Below, one piece after another: positions 1 to 7,728 of a DNA stretch of 64,000 bases. Position numbers and translations under genes: made by a program. Every line of letters starts with the position of its first letter. Position 1 is the stretch's first letter. The notes beneath the pieces were generated by a model. That model ran no database searches. It worked only from the letters and a program-made list of their open reading frames with translations, and had not been told where the DNA came from. This stretch comes from Thiothrix sp. UBA5583. Lineage in GTDB: Bacteria > Pseudomonadota > Gammaproteobacteria > Thiotrichales > Thiotrichaceae. The DNA is taken from contig DILV01000029.1 of NCBI GenBank assembly GCA_002425225.1, positions 51,693 to 115,692 of the forward strand. The letters run 5' to 3'.

Positions 1-455
1 TACTGATCATCACCCGCCCCGGTTTCCAGAGTTTTGAACCCACCATGCTGCTGGCATTTCTGGCTTCCTTCCTGCTGGCCTTGTATTTCCTGCTGACCCG
101 CAAGGTGGCAAGCGTGGATGACCCGCGCACGTCGCTGTTTTACACCTCGATTGTCGGTGCAGTAGTGTTGAGCTGCCTGGTTCCGTTCTGGTGGAAAACA
201 CCTGATGCACAGCAGTGGCTGCTGCTGATCAGCATGGGCGCATTGGGGGCAAGCGGACACTTCCTGCTGATCAAAGCCTATACCCTACTCCCGGCTTCGG
301 AACTGTCACCCTGGCTGAATGCACAACTGGTTGCCGCCACCCTGTACAGCCTGTTCCTGTTCCACGACCCACTGGGTTGGGCGTTTTTTGCAGGAACTGG
401 CATGATCGTGGGTGCGGGGCTGCTGTTATGGCTGATGCAGCGCCGCGCCCGCTGA
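1..455 (+). CDS. EamA/DMT-family transporter, C-terminal part
   Basis: The reading frame is open from the window edge (frame starting at base 3), so the N-terminus lies outside. The visible 150 residues form about five hydrophobic helices (for example LLAFLASFLLALYFLL, TSIVGAVVLSCLVPFW and the C-terminal GTGMIVGAGLLLWLM) ending in a basic QRRAR tail. This is the pattern of the second EamA half of drug/metabolite transporters of the inner membrane. In this family the second EamA repeat carries out substrate exchange together with the first. The Met at 45 is probably internal, because the residues before it continue the same domain. The substrate cannot be told from sequence. Confidence 0.8.
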   Translation, partial: LIITRPGFQSFEPTMLLAFLASFLLALYFLLTRKVASVDDPRTSLFYTSIVGAVVLSCLVPFWWKTPDAQQWLLLISMGALGASGHFLLIKAYTLLPASELSPWLNAQLVAATLYSLFLFHDPLGWAFFAGTGMIVGAGLLLWLMQRRAR

Positions 456-472
456 TACCTCAGTAACAACCA

Positions 473-727
473 CTATTTGCCGGAAGGCTTGGGCGCTGGC
501 GGCTCCTTGCCGGGAGGCCAGGTATACAGGTTGCGCCTTTTTTCCTTGTTACCTTCCGCCGGGGCTGATTCCGGTTTGGCATTGTCTGCCGGGCTGCTGT
601 CTGCTGGTTTGGCTGGTGCTTCCGCAGGTGGGATGTCCGGCCAGGGCAAGGCTTTGTCCTTGGCATCGCTGACCGTTGCCGCCAGCAGTGATACAGCCAG
701 CGCAACAGTATGAATGGGGGTTTTCAT
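473..727 (-). CDS. Small exported protein, Pro/Ala/Lys-rich
   Basis: An 84-residue protein with a clear signal peptide (MKTPIHTVALAVSLLAATVSDA), followed by a low-complexity Pro-, Ala- and Lys-rich chain ending in WPPGKEPPAPKPSGK. No domain is recognised. The start at 727 is chosen because the signal peptide begins there. An in-frame Met lies two codons upstream and no good Shine-Dalgarno is seen for either. It converges on the EamA gene with an 18-bp gap. Probably periplasmic; function unknown. Confidence 0.55.
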   Translation of the reverse strand: MKTPIHTVALAVSLLAATVSDAKDKALPWPDIPPAEAPAKPADSSPADNAKPESAPAEGNKEKRRNLYTWPPGKEPPAPKPSGK

Positions 728-864
728 GTGCATGTTTGTTACGTTTGTTGTTACCTGGGCGCACACAATACGGTTAGGCAGCAACAATGCAAATTTTTCA
801 GGAAAAGCGGTCGCCCGCAGACGGTTTGTCAGGTGGGCAAGACAGGCTTGACGCTGCCCATTTG

Positions 865-880
865 GTTAGTTTAGGCTAAC
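865..880. promoter_or_regulatory. Inverted repeat upstream of the SDR gene, candidate MarR operator
   Basis: GTTAG and CTAAC face each other across 6 bp (TTTAGG) about 42 bp before the SDR start. The MarR regulator gene lies just beyond the SDR gene. MarR proteins bind short palindromes of this size, but the pairing here is inferred only from proximity. Confidence 0.35.
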
Positions 881-921
881 TATTATTTTTTAAGCAAACC
901 AAACCAGAACACAAGGAGGTC

Positions 922-1767
922 ATGGATATGCCCACACCATCTGCCGTTTGTACACCGGTACTGCCATCGGGACAGTTGCTAAGCCTGCGCAACCGGGCTG
1001 CCATCATCACCAGCGCAGATGATGGTTTGGGAATTGCCATTGCCCAGCGGCTGGCGGAAGCAGGGGCAGACCTGTTGCTGTGCGGTACAAACCGGGCACG
1101 CCTGCTGCACACCTGCACACAGATACAGGATGCCTGTGGGGTCGAAACCCACATCCTGCTTCAGGAAGCTGCCACACCTGCCGCCGCAGACACCATGATC
1201 CACCATGCCATCCGGCACTTTCCGCACGCGGACATTCTGGTCAACAACGCCTGCCTCTTTCCAGCCCACCCCATGCAGGGAGCAGACAACACGGTCTGGC
1301 AACAGATCAGCAAAACACATTTGCCCAATATTCACAGCGCATCCCTCGGTCTGGCGCAACATTTGCGTCATCAAGGCAAGACGGGGGTGATCCTCAACAT
1401 CCTGTCACTGGCCACCGCCAGCACCCTCAAAACTATCCGTGATCATGTAACCATCCAGCATGTGCTCGCCAACACCACCCAGGCGATGGTCGCCGAATTC
1501 ACCGGCTGGGACATCCGTTGCCTGGCGCTAGCGCCTACCCGCCTGTTGCGGACAGCCGTCGACCTCAGCCCGGAGGTGGGGGCACTGATGGCAGAAAATC
1601 CCAGAACCCGGCAAGCCTTTGAGGATTACATCAATGCCATGCTGGCAGACAAAACAGAACAGGATAACGAAACGGCAACGCTTGCCTTGTTTGCCGTCAG
1701 CGACATGATCCGGTTTGCATCAGGAAGCATGATTCCGCTGGACGGCAACCAGCCGATGTGGCATTGA
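922..1767 (+). CDS. SDR-fold protein lacking the catalytic Tyr/Lys (possible pseudoenzyme)
   Basis: 281 residues with the short-chain dehydrogenase/reductase layout: Rossmann N-terminus, an NNAC motif (residues 108-111) matching NNAG, a strand-like ILNILSL segment, and a C-terminal end resembling the usual ASGSxIPLDGG. Key positions are altered. The TGxxxGIG loop reads TSADDGLG (30-37). The expected YxxxK site reads HVTIQ (His175, Gln179). A redox reaction by the usual SDR mechanism is therefore doubtful; a regulatory or binding role is possible. The start has a strong AAGGAGG just upstream; a second ATG two codons later is an alternative. It converges on the MarR gene with 4 bp between stops. 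Confidence 0.75.
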   Translation: MDMPTPSAVCTPVLPSGQLLSLRNRAAIITSADDGLGIAIAQRLAEAGADLLLCGTNRARLLHTCTQIQDACGVETHILLQEAATPAAADTMIHHAIRHFPHADILVNNACLFPAHPMQGADNTVWQQISKTHLPNIHSASLGLAQHLRHQGKTGVILNILSLATASTLKTIRDHVTIQHVLANTTQAMVAEFTGWDIRCLALAPTRLLRTAVDLSPEVGALMAENPRTRQAFEDYINAMLADKTEQDNETATLALFAVSDMIRFASGSMIPLDGNQPMWH

Positions 1768-1771
1768 ATAT

Positions 1772-2251
1772 TTAGCCGGAATTCTGCTCAATGCACAAAC
1801 TGACCAAAGCGCAGGATGATGGTTCTGCTGCCCACAAGGCGTGACAGGCTTTATCCAGCAACGCCTGCAATTGCTGCAACTCTTCTTTTGCCAGCACCTT
1901 TTCCAGCATGTCAGCCGTCTGTTGGTAAGCGGCGAGGTCTTCTTGCTGTACCGCAATGGCCTGGGGGGTTGGCAGCAACAGGCTGGTACGGGCATCAGAG
2001 GGGCTGGGCTGGCGCTGGATATAACCCTGTTTTTCCAGCTTGCTGACCATGGCGCTGGCAGAGGCTTTGGTGATTCCCAGCAGATTCGCCAGATCGGTCA
2101 GGCGCACACCTTGCGGGTCGGTATTGCTCAAGGCGTACAGGTATTCCATCTCGGTATTGGTCAGGTTGACGTTGCCACTGGCGCTGGCATGACGCCGCCA
2201 CAGGAGCCACATATACCAGTCAAGCTGTTTGAGAGATTCACCAAGCTGCAT
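1772..2251 (-). CDS. MarR-family transcriptional regulator
   Basis: 159 residues with the MarR winged-helix layout. An N-terminal dimerisation helix is followed by LTDLANLLGITKASASAMVSKL as the DNA-reading helix-turn-helix (around residues 50-75), a wing with QRQPSPSDART (the typical SxxDxR wing tip) and a C-terminal helix for dimerisation. Such proteins act as small dimeric repressors responding to phenolics or stress. The likely target is the divergent or neighbouring SDR gene, where an inverted repeat is present. The last 20 residues are Cys/Ser-rich and not typical. The start follows directly from the family alignment. Confidence 0.85.
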   Translation of the reverse strand: MQLGESLKQLDWYMWLLWRRHASASGNVNLTNTEMEYLYALSNTDPQGVRLTDLANLLGITKASASAMVSKLEKQGYIQRQPSPSDARTSLLLPTPQAIAVQQEDLAAYQQTADMLEKVLAKEELQQLQALLDKACHALWAAEPSSCALVSLCIEQNSG

Positions 2252-2256
2252 CAGTA

Positions 2257-2547
2257 TCAGCCCTCATCCCGGAGAAAAACGGGCAGTGCCAGATGCGCCA
2301 TCGCATCCGTGGCGGTTCCCCGCAGGTATTCCTCCTCCAGGTTCAGTGCCGGGAAATCGGCGATGATCTCGGCAGCGGCAATGCTGAGCAGCTCCACTTC
2401 GGCATCGGTGGCGGTTTCATCAAAGATACTGCGCAGGTGAATGGTTCCGGCGCGGTATTCTGCGGAAAAAGCACGCAAGGAAGCCGGGATATTGCCTTGT
2501 AGCGCCCGCAGGGCACTGGGGAGGAGGTCAGTTTCAGGGTTATGCAT
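2257..2547 (-). CDS. Small hypothetical protein coupled to hsdS
   Basis: A 96-residue acidic protein (MHNPETDLLPSALRALQGN at its start, C-terminal LPVFLRDEG). No domain is recognised; the sequence is helical and soluble. Its ATG lies in the sequence ATGCATAA, so the gene starts inside the last codons of hsdS (8-bp overlap), which points to translational coupling and membership of the restriction-modification operon. It stops 5 bp before the start codon of the MarR gene. It could be an accessory or immunity-type factor of the RM system; this is inference from position only. Confidence 0.6.
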   Translation of the reverse strand: MHNPETDLLPSALRALQGNIPASLRAFSAEYRAGTIHLRSIFDETATDAEVELLSIAAAEIIADFPALNLEEEYLRGTATDAMAHLALPVFLRDEG

Positions 2548-4030
2548 GGGCTTTGCTCCCCGGTTTGGGTGATGCGCGTTCTGTCTGAATCCGCTGCAAC
2601 AACACGCTGGCGGGTTCATCATCCGGGTCTTGCGGGACGAGTTCGCCACGGAAGGCTTTCGCCAGAATCGCCTGCGTCAATTTATCCAGCCGGGCTTTGG
2701 CGGCCTGATACTGCCGCTCGACCGTATCCGCCATCGCAAACAGCGACTCCACCCGCCGCACGATCTCCGCCTGTTCTTCCATCTCAGGCAAGTTGATCAA
2801 TAACTCCCGAAATTTCTTTAGATTCACTTTTTGCTGAGCAACTCCAGCCGTAATATTTTGAATCTGGGTTTGAAATGGCTTTGATTGCAGATAGAGATAA
2901 ACAAAATCCCTATTGGCTTTCTCTGGATCAACATCCAACTTAATGCAGTCAGATGTAATAATTCCTTCCGGGCGATTTTCAGGATATATAGCAACATCTC
3001 CAGGTGGATCACCCATTTTTGTAATCAGTAAACTTCCCGGCTTTACCCTGTGTGCTACAAGCTCGGCAAATTTATCATCATCAACAAATTTTGTACCTTC
3101 TCTTCCGAAGTTATTAGCCCTGATCTCTCGCACAAAAACCAAAGGATGCCCTTCATCACGATAATCAACTACCTTCAAGTTACTTCCGAAAGGTCCAATT
3201 CCTAATGAGTATTTTTCATTTTTTGCAATTAAATTGACGGTAATTTGATCAATCTTCCAAATCAGTGAGTTCTCTTCCCGCCACTCACGGGTCAACTCCC
3301 CCGAAGTCGCCGCAACCAGCACCGCCTGCCGGAAGCGTTTCAGCAGTGTAGGGATGTTTTCCAGACGGGTCTGGGCAGTTTCGACCTTGACAAGCAGGCT
3401 GTCGAGTTTATTGGCAATGCGGATTTGTTCGGGGAGAGGGGGAATCAATACATCAAGACTTTTAAGATCACCTAAAGAAATATTTTTCATTGCCCCACCA
3501 CGGGCATTACTCATTGCTATCTGATCTGCTTTTTCTTTGAGCTGTAAGCGTAGAAAATTTTCTTGAAAATAATCTGTCACCCCACGAATTATGGCAACAG
3601 CTTGATTTGTATTTGCTGGCAAATGCTCTTTTTTGACAAGGGCAGTTTTCCCAATAGTTCCTGCGATGCTGAATAAGATGTCATTTTCTTTGAATTGAGA
3701 TCGTGCTAGAAAGTCATGAGCATCATTACCTATATATTGACTTATTGAGTCTAAATTTATTCCATTGTCATTTATATTTTCAACTTTAACAAAAGGCACT
3801 CCCTCTTCTTTATATCTGAAGCCTGCTGTAGTTGGAGTTGTTCCTTTGGTAATTGCTTTTGCAATAAAACCAAGTTTAATAGTTTCCCAGCCGGGGGGGA
3901 GTGCTGCGCATGAAGAAACCCCTCCTGACCTCCCCTTGTCAGGGGAGGGAGCAGAGGCGGAGTCGGGGGCTTTGCTCCCTTCCCTGATAAGAGGAGGGTT
4001 GGGGAGGGGGTTCTTCAAGTCGTTATTCAT
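2540..4030 (-). CDS. hsdS: Type I restriction-modification specificity subunit HsdS
   Basis: 496 residues. After an unusual 45-residue N-terminal extension the normal HsdS begins (LPPGWETIKLG), with target recognition domain 1 (about 47-190), the central conserved helix region (PLPEQIRIANKLDSLLVKVE), target recognition domain 2 (about 265-420) and the distal conserved region (EQAEIVRRVESLFAMADTVE). The subunit reads the two halves of the bipartite site and docks HsdM and HsdR. The start overlaps the upstream toxin fragment as ATGA, which supports this start codon. The extension (NPLPNPPLIREGSKAPDS and so on) is encoded by a palindromic repeat. The TRDs are AT-richer than the flanks, as is common for exchanged TRDs. 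Confidence 0.93.
   Translation of the reverse strand: MNNDLKNPLPNPPLIREGSKAPDSASAPSPDKGRSGGVSSCAALPPGWETIKLGFIAKAITKGTTPTTAGFRYKEEGVPFVKVENINDNGINLDSISQYIGNDAHDFLARSQFKENDILFSIAGTIGKTALVKKEHLPANTNQAVAIIRGVTDYFQENFLRLQLKEKADQIAMSNARGGAMKNISLGDLKSLDVLIPPLPEQIRIANKLDSLLVKVETAQTRLENIPTLLKRFRQAVLVAATSGELTREWREENSLIWKIDQITVNLIAKNEKYSLGIGPFGSNLKVVDYRDEGHPLVFVREIRANNFGREGTKFVDDDKFAELVAHRVKPGSLLITKMGDPPGDVAIYPENRPEGIITSDCIKLDVDPEKANRDFVYLYLQSKPFQTQIQNITAGVAQQKVNLKKFRELLINLPEMEEQAEIVRRVESLFAMADTVERQYQAAKARLDKLTQAILAKAFRGELVPQDPDDEPASVLLQRIQTERASPKPGSKAHA
3912..4016. repeat. Palindromic repeat, family A copy 1 (inside hsdS)
   Basis: Imperfect long inverted repeat of about 105 bp. The arms start with GAAGAAACCCCTCCTGACC and end with its near-complement GGGGAGGGGGTTCTTC. 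Inner short palindromes such as CTCCCCTTGTCAGGGGAG are present in the arms. Related copies lie at 49551-49654 and 50977-51079, with a part copy at 61153-61199. This copy is read through in frame as the N-terminal extension of HsdS. Confidence 0.85.
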
Positions 4031-4221
4031 AAACCGGCAGCTTCGTGCAAGGCATCAATCAGCCGAGGTTTTTCGTGGCTGATAACAATCTGCCCAGTGT
4101 GTTTGTGATGGGGAAAGGTATCCAGATCAGGGAAGTGTGGTGTATCGTCGTAGCGGAACAACAACCGGTTTGCATCATCCTGACAGTGATAGCGGTAGCC
4201 CAATAAATTATGCAGCCGCAC
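4027..4221 (-). CDS. TumE/DUF6516-like toxin, N-terminally truncated
   Basis: 64 residues: RYHCQDDANRLLFRYDDTPH then TFPHHKH. This is the conserved C-terminal core of DUF6516 (TumE-type) toxins, where a YRY...W/RYDN.PHHP...FPHH.H pattern is usual. Full proteins are about 100-120 residues, so the N-terminal half is absent here. The only start is GTG, overlapping the 3' end of the preceding gene by 14 bp. Its stop overlaps the hsdS ATG (ATGA), so ribosomes could pass through this fragment into hsdS. It is likely a decayed toxin kept as a coupling segment. The family assignment rests on the motif only. Confidence 0.55.
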   Translation of the reverse strand: MRLHNLLGYRYHCQDDANRLLFRYDDTPHFPDLDTFPHHKHTGQIVISHEKPRLIDALHEAAGL

Positions 4222-4438
4222 GCATGACCCTTTCTACCTGCTGGTGTAAGGCGAGGTAGTGCTGGTAATCATTAGCCCACTCGACAAAAGCGATGTCATC
4301 GGGCATCTGACCTTTGCGGTAAAGGTCGACAAATGTTTCTGAATCCATGCCCTGCTGGCTTTCATACAACCCCAGCCGTTTGCTGACCGCAATCAAGGCA
4401 TCTAAAGGGGATGAGTAGTAGACTCGCTGTTTGCGCAT
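4208..4438 (-). CDS. Antitoxin-like partner of the DUF6516-type toxin
   Basis: 76 residues: YYSSPLDALIAVSKRLGLYE, then FVEWANDYQHYLALHQQVER. Small proteins with this SPLDAL...FVEWANDYxHYL pattern commonly precede DUF6516 toxin genes, so this is probably the antitoxin or partner of that pair. The gene is complete, in contrast to the toxin. It sits between hsdM and hsdS in an RM operon, 42 bp after hsdM in reverse transcription order. No DNA-binding motif is obvious. Confidence 0.55.
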   Translation of the reverse strand: MRKQRVYYSSPLDALIAVSKRLGLYESQQGMDSETFVDLYRKGQMPDDIAFVEWANDYQHYLALHQQVERVMRAAA

Positions 4439-4480
4439 ATCGAACTCCTGCTGTTAAGCACACACCAAAATCTTACCACG

Positions 4481-5977
4481 CTACATTGCTGCTTGCTCAA
4501 TGATGGATTCTTCCGCCGCCCCCAGCTCCACCAGAATCGCCTGCAACTCGCTCATCGCGCCCGCCATTTCTTCCAGCGCGGCGGCAATCAGCACATCCGG
4601 CTCCGGCAGGTTGGCGCTGTCTTCGCTGCTGTCATCCCGAATCCACGATAAATCCAGCGAGTCATCCTTGGCGGCAATATCAGCGCGGGAGTAGCAGCGC
4701 AAGCGGCAGGTATCCGGGTTGCCGTGTTGGTCGATGAAGGCTTGGCGGGCAGTTTCATCCACGCGGGTCAGGTCATCGCCAACCGCCGCACAGAACTCCG
4801 CCAAATGGCTGGCACTGAACACGGTGCGCTTGCCAAACTGCGGCATGTTGGCTCGTAAGTCATACACCCACACGTGCTGCGTATTGCCCTTGTCCTGGCG
4901 CACATCCAGCGGCTTGCTAAAAAACAATACATTGGTTTTCACCCCCGCAGCGTAAAAAATCCCGGTCGGCAGCCGCAAAATCGTATGCAGGTTGCACTTT
5001 TCCATCAAATCCTTGCGGATGGTGCGCCCGATGCCGCTTTCAAACAGCACATTATCCGGCAGCACCACCGCCGCCCGCCCACCCGGTTTCAGCATCCGCA
5101 AATACATCAGGTGCAAAAACGCCAGTTGCTTGTTGGAGGTGTAATGCACCAGATCATCGCGGGTCGGCACGCCGCCGCCCTGTTTCGTCCCAAACGGCGG
5201 ATTCGCCAGAATCAAAGTAGCCAGCGGCAACGCCTTGCCCTCGTTGGAAAGCGTATCGCCGAACATGATCCCGGTGTTGTCATCATCCACCGCCAGATCG
5301 TGCAGCATCAGGTTCATCATCGCCAGACGGCGCGTATCCGGCACCAATTCCATGCCGAAAAAGGTATCGTGCTGGTACTGGTCATACGCCGCTGCATCCA
5401 GCGACTCCACGTCATTGTGCTGCTTGATGTAATGGTGCGCACTGATCAGGAAGCCGCCCGTGCCCGCCGTCGGGTCAACGATTACGTCATCCAGCGTCGG
5501 TTTCATCAGCCCGACCATCGCATTGATCAACACCCGTGGGGTGAAATACTGCCCCGCGCCGGATTTTTTCTCGGTCGCGTTGATTTCCAGCAAGCCCTCG
5601 TACATATCGCCCAGCCCCTCGGCTTTGGCACTGTACCAGTCCATCTTGTCGATTTCCGTCACCAGCTTATTGAGCGTGGCAGGCTTGCGGATCACGGTGC
5701 TGGCATTGTTGAAAATCGAGCGGGTAATCAGCGAGCCGTGCGAACCCAGATGAATTAACAGCTTCTTGTATTCCTCCAAGCGGGAAGCGGCGTTGTAGCC
5801 TTCCAGATCAGCCCAGCGGAAACCTGCCGGAATGTGCTCCTCCTGCCCGGTTTCCTGCACCATTTTCAGGAATACCAGATAGGTGAGTTCGTTGATGTAC
5901 TCGTGATAGGTCACGCCGTCATCACGCAGCAGGTTGCATAAGTTCCAGAGTTTAGCTACGAGGTCTTGGGTGCTCAT
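4481..5977 (-). CDS. hsdM: Type I restriction-modification DNA methyltransferase subunit HsdM
   Basis: 498 residues. The HsdM N-terminal helical domain (LVAKLWNLCNLLRDDGVTYHEYINE) is followed by the N6-adenine methylase domain with AdoMet motif I DPTAGTGG (168-175) and catalytic motif IV NPPF (259-262). A C-terminal helical tail (LIAAALEEMAGAMSELQAIL) probably contacts HsdS. It methylates adenine in the site read by HsdS and protects host DNA. It lies 3 bp after the PIN gene, in one leftward operon with hsdR upstream. Length and motifs look intact. Confidence 0.95.
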   Translation of the reverse strand: MSTQDLVAKLWNLCNLLRDDGVTYHEYINELTYLVFLKMVQETGQEEHIPAGFRWADLEGYNAASRLEEYKKLLIHLGSHGSLITRSIFNNASTVIRKPATLNKLVTEIDKMDWYSAKAEGLGDMYEGLLEINATEKKSGAGQYFTPRVLINAMVGLMKPTLDDVIVDPTAGTGGFLISAHHYIKQHNDVESLDAAAYDQYQHDTFFGMELVPDTRRLAMMNLMLHDLAVDDDNTGIMFGDTLSNEGKALPLATLILANPPFGTKQGGGVPTRDDLVHYTSNKQLAFLHLMYLRMLKPGGRAAVVLPDNVLFESGIGRTIRKDLMEKCNLHTILRLPTGIFYAAGVKTNVLFFSKPLDVRQDKGNTQHVWVYDLRANMPQFGKRTVFSASHLAEFCAAVGDDLTRVDETARQAFIDQHGNPDTCRLRCYSRADIAAKDDSLDLSWIRDDSSEDSANLPEPDVLIAAALEEMAGAMSELQAILVELGAAEESIIEQAAM

Positions 5978-5980
5978 GAA

Positions 5981-6532
5981 TTATTGTCCGGGAAACAGGC
6001 GTTTAAAATCCCTGTGAAAGTTGGCAGGAAGGTCGGAAATGTAACGCCAGTAATCACAAAGGCCATTAATGGTTGCCATATCCGTATGACCACAATCCAG
6101 CATGATTTTCAGCAGCTCCAAAGTGGGCATTACCTTTGCGTCAAAGGTTTCTGCCAGTGCTATCATGTCCTGATCGTCGGTAACAACGGGTATACCAAGT
6201 TCAATGGCATAGGCGATATACAGTGCATCCACTTTTGATGGGCCGGGCAGTTCCGTTTGCACATGATCCCACAGGTATTCAAAAGTCGTGTCGATGGCTT
6301 TTTTTTGTTTTTTGCCGAGGGAGGGGAAATGCTGACGGTTTTCTGCAAACTCTTCTTCCGTCACCCAATGAAACTTGCTGCGCAACTTGTAGCTGGCTAG
6401 CTCCTGATTGAGTTCCGGCAGAATGTACAGGCAATACTCATTATCCCCAAAAGGCATAAATAACAAAGGACGAATGGTTTTTGCCAACCTGAGATAAGCA
6501 TTGGTATCAACGAGAATTTTGCTTTGCGGCAT
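5981..6532 (-). CDS. PIN-domain protein paired with XRE-ImmA/IrrE
   Basis: 183 residues with PIN-type nuclease features: ILVDTNAYLRL at the N-terminus (first Asp at residue 9), acidic residues in the middle, VDALYIAYA (second Asp) and VVTDDQDMI (third acidic cluster). PIN proteins are Mg-dependent RNases, often toxins. The start codon overlaps the stop of the upstream XRE-ImmA gene by one base (TGATG), so the two are co-translated, and the XRE-ImmA protein is the obvious regulator or antidote. The pair lies between hsdR and hsdM and may act as an addiction or abortive module of the RM island. Its target is unknown. Confidence 0.75.
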   Translation of the reverse strand: MPQSKILVDTNAYLRLAKTIRPLLFMPFGDNEYCLYILPELNQELASYKLRSKFHWVTEEEFAENRQHFPSLGKKQKKAIDTTFEYLWDHVQTELPGPSKVDALYIAYAIELGIPVVTDDQDMIALAETFDAKVMPTLELLKIMLDCGHTDMATINGLCDYWRYISDLPANFHRDFKRLFPGQ

Positions 6533-7674
6533 CAGGTCAACTCTGCGTGGATACTCCGCGCGTCCAGTAATGGCATATCCAGTACAGTTTGTACGAATCC
6601 AGGGCTTTTATTGTATTGGCTAAGGTATTTTCTTAGCAGTTCAAACAATGGGGTTTCAAATATGGCTTCTGTCTTGGCGATATAGTCCCGTGCGATTGGC
6701 TTTTTGTTTTCATCCAGCGCAGAATCACCAAACAGGGTTTCACTGAGGTTTTTATATTTCTTGTTAAAATTAGTAACCGCACCATGAAAAGTATTGCCCA
6801 GACTGATTTCAGGTTTACCTAGCGCATTCGCGTACTTGTTGACCTGAGCAATTACCGTATAGGGCGAAATGACCAATTGATCTGCCAGCGCAATAATGTG
6901 GCTAATCTTTGCTGGCGATGTGCGCTGAACACTGATTTTTTCATAAGCACTTTCCGCTAACTCATGCGGATATAACAAGCTGGCGGCAAAAGCATCCGCA
7001 AAATCTTCTGCCTCATCACCCTCCAAATTGGGTGATAGGCAGTGACCGAGTTCATGCGCCATCCAGAATTTAAAATCGTGGATATTGGTGTCCAGATTCA
7101 GGTATACCCAAGTGCTTTGGGAATCCGGCAGGAAAATATGCACTGCATTTTCATGGCGCTGCTTACTGCCCCAAAGTACCGGAATAACAACTGCCTGAAG
7201 CTCACCAAAACGACGGATAAGGTGCTTGAAATCAACATTATCTGTTGCCCCAAGGTTAATGTCTTCCCGAACCTTGGTTGTTACCTTGCGCAGGTATTCA
7301 TAATCACAACTGGGTGACTTGAGTACGGGCGGCATCTGCAACGTATCAAACGGCAAATAGGGAACCAACTGACGCAAAAAACGCCCCATTTCCTGGGCTT
7401 TTTCTACGTGGTGATCTTTGGTTTTAGTGCCTTTCATCTTGCGGAAAGCAATTTTGGGTGTGAAAGGGTCTTCCTTGATAACCAGTTCAGCAAAACCCAG
7501 ATTCAGCAGCTTACCGAGTTGTAGCAGCTTATTCGGACGGGGAAAAGACTTGTCGCTTAGCCATTGCGAGACGGCTTCTCTGGATACATCCAGCTTCTCG
7601 GCAATTGCGGTTTGGGTCAGTCCCGCCTTCTCGATTGCCTCACGAGCCTTTTCGGCATTCAGTCTTTTTTGCAT
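6532..7674 (-). CDS. XRE-family regulator with ImmA/IrrE metallopeptidase domain
   Basis: 380 residues from the ATG at 7674. The N-terminal helix-turn-helix (LTQTAIAEKLDVSREAVSQWL) is followed by a COG2856-type zinc peptidase domain with HELGH (residues 207-211) and a downstream GDEAEDFADAFAASLL segment supplying further ligands. ImmA-like proteins cleave or sense regulators, and those fused to an HTH often pair with a toxin. An in-frame TTG lies 24 bp upstream, but the -10 box sits between it and the ATG, so the ATG is preferred and the mRNA is probably leaderless. Next gene in the operon: PIN protein. Confidence 0.85.
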   Translation of the reverse strand: MQKRLNAEKAREAIEKAGLTQTAIAEKLDVSREAVSQWLSDKSFPRPNKLLQLGKLLNLGFAELVIKEDPFTPKIAFRKMKGTKTKDHHVEKAQEMGRFLRQLVPYLPFDTLQMPPVLKSPSCDYEYLRKVTTKVREDINLGATDNVDFKHLIRRFGELQAVVIPVLWGSKQRHENAVHIFLPDSQSTWVYLNLDTNIHDFKFWMAHELGHCLSPNLEGDEAEDFADAFAASLLYPHELAESAYEKISVQRTSPAKISHIIALADQLVISPYTVIAQVNKYANALGKPEISLGNTFHGAVTNFNKKYKNLSETLFGDSALDENKKPIARDYIAKTEAIFETPLFELLRKYLSQYNKSPGFVQTVLDMPLLDARSIHAELT

Positions 7675-7708
7675 ACGCAGAGTATAGGTCAACGTCAAGT
7701 TTTGTCAA
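7675..7708 (-). promoter_or_regulatory. Sigma-70 promoter of XRE-ImmA/PIN with TTGAC repeats
   Basis: On the minus strand TTGACA (7703-7708) and TATACT (7681-7686) are separated by 16 bp, and the ATG begins only 6 bp after the -10 box. The spacer holds two further TTGAC copies, giving three TTGAC units as likely regulator half-sites. The geometry predicts transcription starting at or next to the start codon. Confidence 0.65.
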
Positions 7709-7728
7709 GTTTATAGGGGCAGCAAGCC

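Noticed and set aside
3912..4016. Family A repeats as simple transcription terminators
   Set aside because: They lack T-runs and one copy is translated in the middle of a gene.
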